Positions 1 through 10,897 of a DNA stretch of 64,000 bases are shown piece after piece. The position numbers and the translations under genes are program-made. The DNA is taken from positions 1 through 64,000 of the forward strand of contig KV918990.1 of assembly GCA_002049455.2 (NCBI GenBank), written 5' to 3'. How positions within the stretch are numbered: position 1 is the stretch's first letter; each line of letters opens with the position of its first letter. This DNA is from Porphyra umbilicalis. Its lineage: Eukaryota; Rhodophyta; Bangiophyceae; Bangiales; Bangiaceae. The notes beneath the pieces were generated by a model. That model saw only the letters and a program-made list of their open reading frames with translations. It was not told the origin of the DNA and ran no database searches.

Positions 1-1308
1 GCCCGAGCGCAAGCCCCGAGCGGAGCGCCAACCACACACCAACCGACGTCTTTGCCATCGCCGACGGCAGTTGCCACCGGCGCCGCCACTGTCTCGATTG
101 TGGCGGCGGTCCCCGGCGTAGTGGCCACCCCGTGGGCCCCCCCGACGCCCACCCCCGTCTACGCGATCAACTGCGGCGGCTCGGCGGTGGATGGCTGGAC
201 GGCAGACGCACACTACTCGATCAACAGCCAAAGCTGGGGCCGCGCGCCGGGGTCCAACCCGCTGCTTAACCGCCTTCGCTACGCCACCACCGGGCCGCTC
301 GTCTACTCGCTCCCGCTGCCGGCTGCCGGCGGGGCCTACCGCCTTACGCTCCTCTTTGCCGAGCTGTTTGTCGACACTCCTGGCGAGCGGTGGATGCACG
401 TGAGCGTGACCGCCGACGGCCGCCCGCCCGTCGTTGTCGACCCCGCGCTGGACGTCCTCCGCCGTGCGGGCGCCCCAGACCGGCTCATGTCCCTGGTTTA
501 CCCGGCGCCGGACTCTCCACCGCTGCGCGCCGACGCGCTGGTGCGGGTGTCTCTGGTCGGCCTGAGCGGCGGCAGCCGTGCCGCAGGCACCCACGCCTTC
601 CTGTCGGGGTTGCGCTTGGACGCCACGGCCGGCCCGTGGCGCGCCGCGATCAACTGTGGGGGACCCGCCTTCGGCGCCAGCACCAGTGGTGACGGCGCCG
701 CCTATGCCGCCGACGGGGGCTATTCGGCGGGCAGCCGCCCGTGGGCGGGCCGCCTTGACGAGGGCCTGTCTCCGGTGCTGCGGACGGCACGGTTTGCGCC
801 CCACGAGTTACGCGGTGGCCTCGTTTACACGGTCCCGGTGCCAGCGGCGAGGCTGTACCGCCTGCGGCTGACGTGGGTGGAGTTGGAGCATCCGGGCGCC
901 GGCCGGCGGCGCATGGACGTGTACTCTGGCGCCGACGAGCCGGCGGTGGCGGCCGCCGCTGCCGTCGCTGCTGCTGCCAACACCACGGTCGGCGGCGGGG
1001 ATCCCAACAGCCTCATCTTGCCGCGCGTGGCCGTTGACGTGGACGTCTTTGGCCGTGCCGGACACGGGATGGACCGGGCGGTGAGCTCTGAATTTGTCGT
1101 TGCGGCCTCCACGTCGGTGACGGTGCAGCTGGTCGGGACGGTCGGCAGCCCAATGCTGACGACCCTGGTGGTGACGACGGAGCCGACACCGGTGGCCACC
1201 GAGGCGGGCGCGGGCGCAGAGATGGGCGTGGTGATGCGTGCAGGGCGGGGCGCCCGGGACGCGCGGCCGCCGCGGCCGGGCGTGCGTCAGCAGCTTGAGG
1301 GCGTGTGA
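1..1308 (+). CDS. Tandem malectin-domain protein, 5'-truncated by window edge
   Basis: The reading frame is open from base 1, so the start and any signal peptide lie outside the window; 435 residues are visible. Two malectin-like carbohydrate-binding modules follow each other at about residues 53-212 and 214-402. Each opens with an AINCGG motif, and both keep the beta-sandwich pattern with a YRLTL/YRLRL strand followed by a conserved WVELE or FAELF segment. Known malectin and malectin-like domains bind di- or oligosaccharides in the secretory pathway or at the cell surface, so a role in glycan or cell-wall recognition is likely but inferred. The C-terminal 30 residues are Arg/Gly/Ala-rich and look disordered. 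No kinase domain or membrane segment follows. The second module carries an alanine-rich insertion at about residues 315-330. The domain call is good; the exact ligand is unknown. Confidence 0.75.
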   Translation, partial: ARAQAPSGAPTTHQPTSLPSPTAVATGAATVSIVAAVPGVVATPWAPPTPTPVYAINCGGSAVDGWTADAHYSINSQSWGRAPGSNPLLNRLRYATTGPLVYSLPLPAAGGAYRLTLLFAELFVDTPGERWMHVSVTADGRPPVVVDPALDVLRRAGAPDRLMSLVYPAPDSPPLRADALVRVSLVGLSGGSRAAGTHAFLSGLRLDATAGPWRAAINCGGPAFGASTSGDGAAYAADGGYSAGSRPWAGRLDEGLSPVLRTARFAPHELRGGLVYTVPVPAARLYRLRLTWVELEHPGAGRRRMDVYSGADEPAVAAAAAVAAAANTTVGGGDPNSLILPRVAVDVDVFGRAGHGMDRAVSSEFVVAASTSVTVQLVGTVGSPMLTTLVVTTEPTPVATEAGAGAEMGVVMRAGRGARDARPPRPGVRQQLEGV

Positions 1309-2409
1309 GGGTGGGCAAGGCGTCAGAGGAGCGGCATCCGTCGCTGCAAGTAGACTGGGCACCGAGCTGCGTTGCCCCATTTTGGAGAAACATGATCATG
1401 TTTTTCGCCCAAAAATTGGTCTGGCACGCGACGCTTGCCCCTGCCTGTCACCCCCACAGCACTGCAGCAGTCGTATCGGCTCTGGAGCGGACGGCCGTGG
1501 AGCATGGCCATGCCGCTGTCCACACCACCCACCGGGCGATGAAGGCGAAGCCGGCCGTCATGATCACGGCCATCGAAGGCCCTCCACCCTTGCCGCCCGC
1601 CCGGCGAATTGGCACCAGACGTTCCCGTGCAACGGCCGGGGCCAGCCCTCTTCCGACAGCCGTCACGCAGAACCACAAGGCATCAAAGCACGCAGCTGCC
1701 ACAGGGACCAGACGGAGCACCTTGCCACACACGGCGAGGCTACTGGTCCAGACGTGCTTGCACGCACCCGTATGGCCCAGCGACCCTCGTGCCTCCCGCC
1801 ACGCCGCCAACGCTGTGGATCGTCGGCTTGGACAATAATGCCCATCCAAACCCCGATTTCGAGGGGGGCGGATGGCCCCATCCTCGGGGGGGTAAGACGG
1901 ACATTATTCGGCGTTCTCGATGGGGATGTGCGGATGGGAAAAGGATCCATCTGCCGATGGGGTTCCGGTCTCCTGACAATCGCGTGACCGAACAGAGCCG
2001 TGCATCGTGAGGGCGGTGGGACGGACGATCGTGCGGAGTTAATTCCGGCGCGCATGCTCTTGCGGCCGGAGGGAATGATGCTACTGCGGATGCAACTGGT
2101 TGCGCCGGCCAGCGGCATGCGCTGCGACTGCCATTATGATCATTTCTTTTTCTCTCTCCGAGGCGCTAGCGACTCGGCAGCTCTTAAGGATGCTCGGGTG
2201 TCCAGCCCAAGGCACATGAGCGCACGTCGAGAGACGATGGGAAACAGGCGCGAGCAAACAATCAATGAACCACGAAGAGGAGCGCGTACGCAGCACAAGA
2301 ACCAAGCGCGCCCGCGGCGCACAATCATCAGACCAACCCACACACTACAACAGAAATAGAAACCACGGCCATGGAAAACCACAGCGCCCTCCCCCGCGCA
2401 CCCGACTTC
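1309..2409. other. Gene-free stretch with CCATC/GATGGG cluster
   Basis: I see no convincing gene between the malectin gene and the next coding region. About 1838-1980 holds a cluster of CCATCC, GATGGG and CGATGGGG words. CAATAATGCCC near 1832 and GGACATTATT near 1898 form an imperfect inverted pair around the first part. The cluster resembles those at 12590-13262 and 23540-23660 and may mark the outer side of the transposon pair that starts at 2410. The rest is unremarkable. Confidence 0.4.
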
Positions 2410-4671
2410 CTACACCTCGTTCCCCGCTGTGAACTGCAAGTCAATGCCACCGCCGTCCTCCTCATCATCCTCGTCGTCCGAATCGGGAGCAAGGAGCTCT
2501 GCGTCGTTGCCGTCGTCCGGAGCCTGGGCGCCAAGCTCAAGCCCGGTCGACGACGCAGCCAGAAAACCGGCTCCATCCACGGCATCGGCATCGCCGCCGT
2601 TGTGCGCCTGAGAGTCCCCGTCGTCACTGAAGCCATCGTCCGTCCCGTCCTCTGCATTGGGCGCTGCATCAGCGTCGTCGCCATTGCTGGGGCCGCCGTC
2701 CTGCTGCATCGCCCCCCCCGCTGCAACCGGCACGTGAGCGGACACAACCTCCTCCGAAAAGGTGTGGGTGCGCCGGACGTCGGCGCCGTCAATCAGCAGG
2801 ATGCCATTCGCCGCGCGGTTGTGCAATGGGAAGGAGAGGTCGATGGCGTTCGTCTCATCACGCCACAGAGCGTGAAAAGTCTGCGAGTTGCCGTGGTGCC
2901 CGCTAGCGCGCTTGCCGGTACGCACCTCCAGGTGCCAGCGCACCGCCGCGCACACCAGGCTGACCTGACCAAGGACACAAGCAAGGTGCCCGTCCTCGCC
3001 GACGCTGTTGGCTGCCACGATACGACCTGTATGGCCCGTGCTCTTAAAAAACGCCTTCAACGCCACCTTGATGGCGCACTTGCCTTGCGTCGAGGTGCGG
3101 TACACGTTGCGGAGCAGCCACGCGCCAGCGTCGGCGGCGCCGAGGGTGCGCCAGTCCCGCTTCAAGGACGTAAAGTAGGCCTTAAGAACGACCTTGCGGT
3201 ACTTGTCCATCTTGTGCGGCACGCTGTTGGTGAACCAGGAGGACACCGTGCAGCTCTTAACGCTCGTTCCGGCGGAGGCGGGGAAGATCCGCGTGCTCAG
3301 CAGGTAGCTCTCGGCATCCTTGGCCCCCAGCTTCAACACGCTCTCGGCAGCCGAGCACATGAGCTCCCATGCCGCCAGCGTGTCGACGTACGCTTGGCGG
3401 GAAACAGTAGCCCCGCCGGAGTTGTCGTTGACTGCAGCCTCAAACGCAGAGCGCACGGCCTCCATGTCCCGCTTGTTGGACAAGGCAAGGTCCATCTTGG
3501 CCTTGGCGGACAGCTCTGCCGTCGTGCTGTTCTTGTTCTCCGCAAGTTGCGTCGTGGACGACGCAGCCAGCGTCGTGACCGATTTCATGGCTTTCTCAAT
3601 ACCGTTGTTGATCGCCGACTCAAACTTTGCCATCGACTGGGCCGCCACCTCGTCCCCTTCGCTTCGTCGGTCGACCCTGTCGTAGAGGTCGTCAAGGGTG
3701 CCGGTGATCGCAGCCACCTTCTTCTCCACGCGGTCCAGCCCCATCTGGAATGGCGAGATGCCGACCTTCACCGCCTCCATCACCTCCTTCTGCAGAGCGG
3801 TCTGGGGCTTCTTGCCAGACGGGCTCTTGCGCGTGGCAGTAGCCTTGCCTGCCGACTTGGAAGCCGCAGGCTGCGCTCGCTTGCCAAGGGCGGACGTGGC
3901 CGGGGTCTTGCGCTGCGCCGCGGTAGAGCGCGCGGCGGCACCGTTGACCTGCCTGCGGGGCGGCAGCTGCACCGTGTGGAAGAGCGAGCGCGACGGCGGG
4001 GATGCGAGTCTGGCACCAGGATTCGAAGAAAACGCAGGCGGCGCGGAGGCAGAGTAAGGGCTACTCATCGACTGTAAGGCAGTGCTGCCGACAGCACCAG
4101 CCCTCACCCCCGCGGGTGGCGGCACTTGAAGCGTGGCGGCACCGGCCGAAACGCGGAGACCGCGAGTCGTGTGGGACGGCGGGGGAGGCGTTGCCATCAC
4201 GCGTCGCGAGCCACTTGTGGCAAGCCCAGGAGCGTTGCAATGCTGGGAGGTCGCACCGATTGCGGGGCCCGTCGGACGCGCTGCCCCCACACGCGCGACC
4301 GGGCCACGCCCAGCTGCCGTGTTGGCGGGCAAAGGGGAGGGAGTTGTAGAGCCGGCCGTCGACGCTGCAGCCGCGGCGCCCACACGGCAAAGCGGGTGAA
4401 GGGCCTCGGCGTCGCCTTGAGTCGTCGGCAATGATACCAAAAGCTGCGGAGCAGCCGCTGGGGCAGCCCGCTCGGCACCATCCATCACAGCCGCGGCAGC
4501 GGCGAGCGCGCCAAGACCAGCGCCCGTGCTCTGGTCGGGAACAATTGCATCCAAAAGAAAACGGCGTGGCGGCGGCGGGGACCACAGAGCGCCGTAGTTG
4601 CCGTCATCAAGGCTGCCAGGAGGCGAGCCACGCGAACCCGGGTAGTTGGAATTCATGGCAGGGGGCAACAT
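2410..4671 (-). CDS. Unrecognised coiled-coil protein, accessory family member 1
   Basis: This is a single-exon gene of 753 aa. The order is: a Pro/Ala/Ser-rich low-complexity N-terminus, a Lys/Arg-rich segment (about residues 256-291, probable nuclear localisation), a predicted coiled coil (about 294-406), a conserved domain (about 406-631) and a long Asp/Glu-rich tail (about 661-746). The conserved domain aligns by eye with the proteins at 20734-23249 and 62555-64000. Shared features are a YF-x2-L segment, an alternating hydrophobic ALKAFF/ALAALF helix ending in RI, a GH motif, and a closing NG-[IL]-x-[LV]-x-DG motif. I know no named family with this signature. The ATG at 4803 is rejected because a TATA box lies almost on top of it; 4671 is the first ATG after the expected transcription start, and 4656 is a second choice. 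The gene lies head to head with the transposase at 6610-10705, suggesting an accessory role in that transposon. Confidence 0.65.
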   Translation of the reverse strand: MLPPAMNSNYPGSRGSPPGSLDDGNYGALWSPPPPRRFLLDAIVPDQSTGAGLGALAAAAAVMDGAERAAPAAAPQLLVSLPTTQGDAEALHPLCRVGAAAAASTAGSTTPSPLPANTAAGRGPVARVGAARPTGPAIGATSQHCNAPGLATSGSRRVMATPPPPSHTTRGLRVSAGAATLQVPPPAGVRAGAVGSTALQSMSSPYSASAPPAFSSNPGARLASPPSRSLFHTVQLPPRRQVNGAAARSTAAQRKTPATSALGKRAQPAASKSAGKATATRKSPSGKKPQTALQKEVMEAVKVGISPFQMGLDRVEKKVAAITGTLDDLYDRVDRRSEGDEVAAQSMAKFESAINNGIEKAMKSVTTLAASSTTQLAENKNSTTAELSAKAKMDLALSNKRDMEAVRSAFEAAVNDNSGGATVSRQAYVDTLAAWELMCSAAESVLKLGAKDAESYLLSTRIFPASAGTSVKSCTVSSWFTNSVPHKMDKYRKVVLKAYFTSLKRDWRTLGAADAGAWLLRNVYRTSTQGKCAIKVALKAFFKSTGHTGRIVAANSVGEDGHLACVLGQVSLVCAAVRWHLEVRTGKRASGHHGNSQTFHALWRDETNAIDLSFPLHNRAANGILLIDGADVRRTHTFSEEVVSAHVPVAAGGAMQQDGGPSNGDDADAAPNAEDGTDDGFSDDGDSQAHNGGDADAVDGAGFLAASSTGLELGAQAPDDGNDAELLAPDSDDEDDEEDGGGIDLQFTAGNEV

Positions 4672-4805
4672 GGGCGGGAAACAGGGAAGAGGGGCGGGGT
4701 GACGCTCTAGCACTGAGCGACGCTGTGCGAATGGCACGCGAGGGAGGCACGCGTTAGTGGGGATGATCCGGGCAGGGTCGCCGCTGTAGCCTCTACATTG
4801 CATCC

Positions 4806-4813
4806 CTTATATA
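4806..4813 (-). promoter_or_regulatory. TATA box of the 2410-4671 gene
   Basis: TATATAAG is read on the minus strand, followed by GGATGCAATG. With the usual spacing of about 30 bases, transcription would start near 4775-4785. That excludes the ATG at 4803 and supports the start at 4671 or 4656. Confidence 0.5.
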
Positions 4814-6609
4814 CGCGAAGCCGGCTGCCGTAGGGGTGGCCCTCCCCCAGTCCACTGCTCGCATGAGCGCGGGGGTGGGAGCAGGTGCCGTGGCCACGAG
4901 CCAGGAAAGCGCGCCAAGAGGTGGGGGAGCAAGAAAAAAGTGCCGTAACGGCGACCAAGAGAAAGGCGCCAAGCTCAACCGGCCGCAGAATACGCGCAAC
5001 CGCCGAAACGGTCAGGGAGCCGCCTGTCTGCACAGAGATCGCTGCCCGAGGTCAACACCACAGCAGTCCTATCGTGAGAGGGCCCAAGCAAATGTCCAAG
5101 CGGAGTGCTGCCGCAGGCGGTGTCTTGCCGATCCCCCTCTCCCCGCCCCACGCGGCTCTCCAGAACAGCACGCCATGCCTCGTTCGGACGCCAGTGACTT
5201 GGATCCCACAGGCTTCCGTTGTCAGGACGAGGCTCCCTCCTCTCTGGCGTCAGGAGACGTCTACGTGATGGCTCTCGGCACCGTGGGCGTCTGGTTTGGA
5301 CGCGCGGGGGACGGGGTCGTGGAAACTCGTCAAGGGTGCGACGAAGGCAACAGCCGTTGTGGGATCACCTCACGAGCCCTTCTGGCAGGGTGGCGCCACC
5401 GCGTGAATCAAGGGCTGACAATTGAGAAGTCCTCTCAGGGCCAGAAGCTTATGGGGTACATATCTGGATCTTACACAGAAGCGGCCAATGAAAACTCTCC
5501 ATCTTCGTTCTGACCCACTCACTGTCTGTCCTGACGGACGCCAAGCCAATAGATGACGATCTAAAGCCAGTCGATCTCTTCAGTTCCGAAGCTGGTACCG
5601 GCGCTTGCAACTGCTGATTGATCTGTTAAATCAGTGCACAGGTGGACAGCCGACCGGCTGCCAACCTTGGTGGGCCAGACTTGCAACGCTCCGAGTCGTC
5701 ATCGACCGTCTTCGGCCCCGCGCTCGCGGCAGCTGGTGGCGTCCGTGTCGCCTTTCTTCGCGGGACCGCCCCGCACCACACACGTGGACGATGTACAACT
5801 CTCTGGGCGTCACGTCGGTGTCCCCTATCGCAGGACGGGGCTCGACGGGTCGTGCCGTTGTGCCGCCCACGCACTGCCTCCTTTTGCTCAACCGAGAGAC
5901 CCCTTTGAGCGAAACGGTCGACTGGTGCGCTGTCCCTATCTCGGAGCTTGTTAGCGGGGGGCACTTGCAGGGTGCGCGGCACGCCATATGGCCGTTTGTC
6001 AGCGCCGACAGTTTCACACTGTGACTGTCGTCTCGGCATGAGGACTGCGAGGTGAGTGCTGTGGGCGTGGCTTCACCCGAGGCTGCACATTGACGTTTGG
6101 GTTGAGCCGCAGCACGGTGGCCCCCGCGCTCTCGACTACTGACTGTAACCGTTATCTTGACGTCTGGCAGGCTCGCTTCACGGACGCGTCGTTTTTACGA
6201 AACGCCCCGCGCGCACAACCACCAGCACCTCGAGGAGGCCACCCTAAGCGTCCGCACGCGCTCCCCCGAGCATCTCCCGCCAACACGGGACCGTGCTGCT
6301 GGTGCTTCCACGTAACTGACCCAGGCGAGCGCGACGAGGTGAGTGTGTGTTGTGGCTGACACTTGTGAGTTGCCAGCTTGCACTGAACATTTTCTGGTGC
6401 TTGGGCTGTCATCCCTTGACAACTCCTGTCTGGGAGCGGGTGTGGCGAGCGGGCTGAGGGGACCATGCGCTGGGTGGTATCATTCATAAGAGGGTGATGC
6501 ATGCTTTCCATCTGTCTGAAGACCCGTCAACCCGCCGCGGCGATTGCTAACACCTCCACGCATTGGTGTGGGTTTCTTCGCTGCCGCAGCGCACCCTACT
6601 ACGCCGGCC
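4814..6609. other. Divergent intergenic region between accessory gene and transposase A
   Basis: About 1.8 kb separates the two head-to-head genes. The longer open frames here have no recognisable domains and are not conserved in the equivalent 18.1-20.7 kb region. It presumably carries both promoters, with the transposase leader in its last part. Confidence 0.4.
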
Positions 6610-9600
6610 ATGGATCCCTCCACTCCCCCTTCTGGTCCTCCGCCTCCCCCCATCCCACCGCATCCACCACCACCGCCGCCACCTCATCAACCTTCGTCGC
6701 TACCCCTCGTGCAACAGTGCCGGCTGTGTGACTTTAGCACGACAGCGATAGGTGGGTTGAAGTGGCACATGATGCGCGGCCACAAGACGGTGAGGCACGA
6801 TGACGGCACGCGAAGGGAGGCGTACGATCGCTCTAGCAAGCGCTGGTGCCCAACTGGTGAACAGCGGCGAGGGGCCCACTCACATGGGGGCGGGACAAGC
6901 GAGGGCGATAGAGTACGCGGTGCTGATGGGACTGGAGGTGACGGGGCACATGATGCGCCAGGTCAGCGAGTAGCGGACCAGCGTGCTTTGTCATCCAGAC
7001 CCACGCACCAACCTGCGCCACGCCGCACTGAGCGCGGGCACTCTACGGGAGGCGGCAACGGACCCGTCACGCCATCCGACGATTACAACCGCCGCCTAGA
7101 AGCCGATTTAGTTGCTTTGCTGGAGTACTCGCGGCGCTCGCTGGGCGCCCCAGTAGAGCGGCAGGGCGGTACCATTGAGGCGCCCGGCGAGGTACACGAG
7201 GAGCAAGAGTACACGTACAAGACAGTGAGCACGACGATTCGCGCGCATTATGAGCGACTGCAGGACAACCAGCGGGCAACCCCGATGACCTTGCCCTCCA
7301 GGCGCAGGCGCAACATGCACACGAAGCGCGGCCAGTTCAATTCGTCCCGGCTGCGGGCGCTCGAGAATTACCTACTCACTGCCAACGGCCCTGGAATGTC
7401 GGAGGCCGGCATGGACAACTTTTTCAAGTTCATGAAGAAGTGGGAGAAGCCGCGCAAGGGTGGACGACGCCGCAAGAGAGTGGACGAGATTTTCAAGACG
7501 ACAAATGCACTCAAGACGGCGGTCAACGCCGATCTCGACGCGGCCATCAGCGATGAGGGGTGGCAGCAGTGCGAGTTTGAGGAGGGCGGCGTCCACTACG
7601 AGGCGTACTTTTTGCCCGTGCTCGACGTGATGCTTAAGCTGGTTCGGGAGGCCGAGGACGTCAAGTTTTGGAGCGGCACGGACGGGCCGGCCGGGTCGAC
7701 GGAGATGCGGGAGACCGCCATGGACGGCGACGTCTTCCGGCTCTTTGAGAAGGATGTCTGCAGCAATGGAGCGGACAAGTTTGTGCTCGGGTTTTATGTG
7801 TACAGCGACAGCCACGTGCTTTCTGGCTCGGGGGGTACGCGCTGCTTGCTGTTGTTTTTTCCACGGGGGAGATCATGAGCAGCTCAGTGCGATGAGGTGG
7901 GAGCGCGAGCGGTGGGGCGGCGACATGAAGATATCGACGCGGCGATGACAAGCGCTGACCAGTCCCGATCGTATCGCTGTACTGTTTACTGCTGTCCTCG
8001 CTACTTGTTGTTGTTATCTGCTCTTCCTTGTTGGCTCTGTTGTTGCACGGCCTCGCTCATTGACTGCTCCTCTCTTGCTCAGCTCACAAGCTTTATCCCG
8101 TTCGGATTCAAGTGATCAACGTCATCACCGACGAGCCGCAATGGGTCACCGTCGCATACGTGCCGGTCGTCAAGAAGATGACCGAGTCGGCAGCAGATGA
8201 GCGCGCCAAGCTTCGGCGCTGCGCCGTCCTGCAGCGCGTCCTGTACATGGCCTTCCGCTCGGTTGTGAACGCCAGTCACTCTGGTGTTACAATGTACGAC
8301 AAAGACAGCAAGCCGTTGACGGCCTTTCCGAGGCTGCTGCTGTACATCTCCGACCAGCCGGAGGAGAGAGCGGAATTTGCCTTCAAGCAGGGAATGTGCA
8401 GGCACCCATGTTCTCACTGCGACGTCGAGCTGGCGGACTGTGGGACGCCGCGGGCGGTCAACGCCAAAGACCGCAACGTGCTGCGGACGCTGCGGGACCA
8501 GGCCGAGGCCAATGGGCACCGTCGCTACTCGCGCCGGGCCGCGCGCCGCTTGGTACTCGAGGAGACGCACAGTATTACCGGGTTTTTGCCCGCAATTGCG
8601 TCGATGGCCGGCCTGAGCACGACCCCCCACCTGCTCTTCAGGACTATCGGATTTGACATTTTGCATGTACGTTTCTGTGGGTCGGTTCGTCCTTGTTTTG
8701 GTGTCGATTTTGGTATCAGATTCGACCGTCTCGTGCTGTGCTGCACCAGTTGGGGCTCTCACTGACACCTTTGGGTCTTCCATGTCGACGGGTTTCCCCT
8801 GCGTCCTTTCTCCTTGCCGCAGGTCCTGGACCTCGGTGTCACACGAGCGCTTGTGCGCCGTTTGGTGCAGGTCTTTCCGCATGTCTGCGCCGACTGCAGC
8901 CCCCTTCTTCGCGCACCCTCAGCCGTGTACCGGGTCGTCAACTCCCGGACTCGGGACCTCAACAGACGCAGTAAGGCGTCGCGTGCAGCTCCAGGGTACG
9001 TCGTTGCTTCCATCCGCGTGAGAGTGCCCCTCTTGGCGTATTTTGGGGGATGGTCACTGAAGAACGATGCTCATGCACCTGCACAGGTTTCTCACCAACG
9101 ATCTTTCTTGATGATGCCGATGGCTCCCCTCGCTATGTTTTCTTGCTCGTGTCGTGCTCGTTCTCCCCCACACACAGTTACATGGTCGGCCCCAAAGAGA
9201 AGCAACCTACATTTACCGGCAGGGAGCAGCGACGAGGAGTATACATCCTTCCGCTCGTTGTGCCCGGCGTTTTCAAGCTGCGCTGGCAGCCCCCCGCCCA
9301 GGGTCCCGACGTCGACCCGTCCGTTGTGGCTGGTGCTTTCCAGCGGGGGGCTGAGCAGGGCGCCGCGGTGGAGGAGCCCGCCGACGTGAGCGGCTACGAG
9401 GCCGACGACGACGAGACGGCGGCCGCGGTACAAAATGATTTCAACTTTGATTGGGCGGCCTATCACCGCGCGTTTGGCGACACGCCGTTTGACGAGGCCG
9501 TGACGGCCATGTTCGTCGCGTACGCCGCGCTGTACAAGCGTATGGCCGGATACGCTGGTGCCGTCTTCCCCAAAAAGATGACTCTGGCGGAGGCCGCGGC

Positions 9601-10705
9601 CATCCAGGAGCAGGCAACCTCTTTTGTCAACAACATGGTCACCCCGCTGCTGGGCCCCATCAACAGCACAAAAATTCACAGGCTTCTATGTCATGTGTTT
9701 GAGGCCATCCGCGACCACGGTAGCCTGCGAAACAGCAACACGGCTGTCAACGAGTGCAAACACAAGGAGGACAAGGCACACTACGTGCGCACCAACAAGG
9801 ATCCAAAGACATTCACGAGGCAGGTGGTCCGTCACGCGCAAGGCTCGCGCATTGTCAAGACGAGACTAGACCGCCACGACGAGGCGACTAAGGCGGCCAG
9901 GCGAGTTGCTCGCGCCGCCGCCGCTCCCGCTGCTGCCGCCTCTGACAGCGGCGGCAGATTCTTTTCTAGCGGAAGTGACACAAGCACCACCGATGAGAGC
10001 GGCTGTGACGGCGTGTCGACGGGCTCGAGCACGGACAGTGGTGACTCGTCCGATGGCGCTGCCAACAGGCTTCTGGGCGTCAGCGGCACGGCCGCTTCTG
10101 GCTCCCACCCGGCGCCACCGAAGCGGTTGTATCACCTTGACCGCACCACTGTGTCCGCCATCACTGCGAGGCCAGGCTTGGCGGGCGCCGCCACGCTGCT
10201 CCACATGGATCCTGACGCTGTGGTCAGGGTGACCAAGTCGATGACCATCGACGCGCGGTTTGACTGCGGCACCGTGTGCAAGCAGATTGTGCGTGGCACC
10301 CCGGACTACCGTGGAGCGCCTTGGTTCGATGCGGTATTATTCCATGCAGGCAAGAAGACCAGCCGCGTGCGCGCTGGAGAGGTGCGGGCACTAGTAAGAA
10401 AGCCAGAGGGAGACGTGGCGTTGGTTGTTGAGATGGTGCCGGCGGATGCAACGCAAGGCTGCCCGCTCGAGCGCCATGGCTGCTTATGGCTACGGTGGAA
10501 CGTTCCTGATGGGGCGGCGGAGTGTGTGGCACGACAAGTGCCTCTCCACCGCATCCGACGGCTAATTCATGTGGTCCCTGACTTCAAAGACCTCGCCGAG
10601 CGGCGGGGCTACGAGGCAAAGCCCGCGTCGCCGGAGTCACCACCACAAGACCGACGGGAGATGCGCTACTATTTGAATGCTTTGTATCCGTGGGACGCTT
10701 CTTGA
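6610..10705 (+). CDS. Plavaka/KDZ-like (CACTA-related) transposase, copy A, four exons
   Basis: Exons are 6610-7834, 8083-8666, 8823-8995 and 9178-10705, giving 1,169 aa. Donors are GTACGC, GTACGT and GTACGT and each acceptor ends in AG; the joins keep the frame. The start sits in GCCATGG. The protein begins with a proline run and a C2H2 finger (C-x2-C-x12-H-x4-H). The exon 1/2 join gives a YSDS...YPVRIQVINV block, then AYVPV, an FPRLLLY-SDQPEE block and a C-x4-C-x2-C-like CRHPCSHC. A DILH motif follows at the exon 2/3 join, then a STKIHRLL-H...NE-KH block like the downstream part of CACTA transposases. This order matches Plavaka-type transposases (established family knowledge), but the distance is large. 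Acidic and Ser-rich inserts fill exon 4. The frame is intact and the copy could be active. It faces the accessory gene at 2410-4671. Confidence 0.65.
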
Positions 10706-10897
10706 TTTGGTCTATTCGATGCTTTCTGTTTATTGTTCTAGTTGCACTTGTTCTCCGTCTTCCAGTTCATTCCTGCTTCGCGGTTCTTTCAGCGCAGTGC
10801 CATGTCCCATGTCTTGGCCTCAGAAAGATGTTTGACCGATTGAGCGCGCTGCATGCAGCTTCGTGCACAACCATCGATGCTCGTCAGGGCGGCCATT

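Noticed and set aside
2371-4077. Long plus-strand open frame antisense to the accessory gene
   Set aside because: It is the antisense shadow of a GC-rich coding region; its arginine/histidine/leucine-rich composition has no domain pattern, whereas the minus-strand frame has family members elsewhere in the window.
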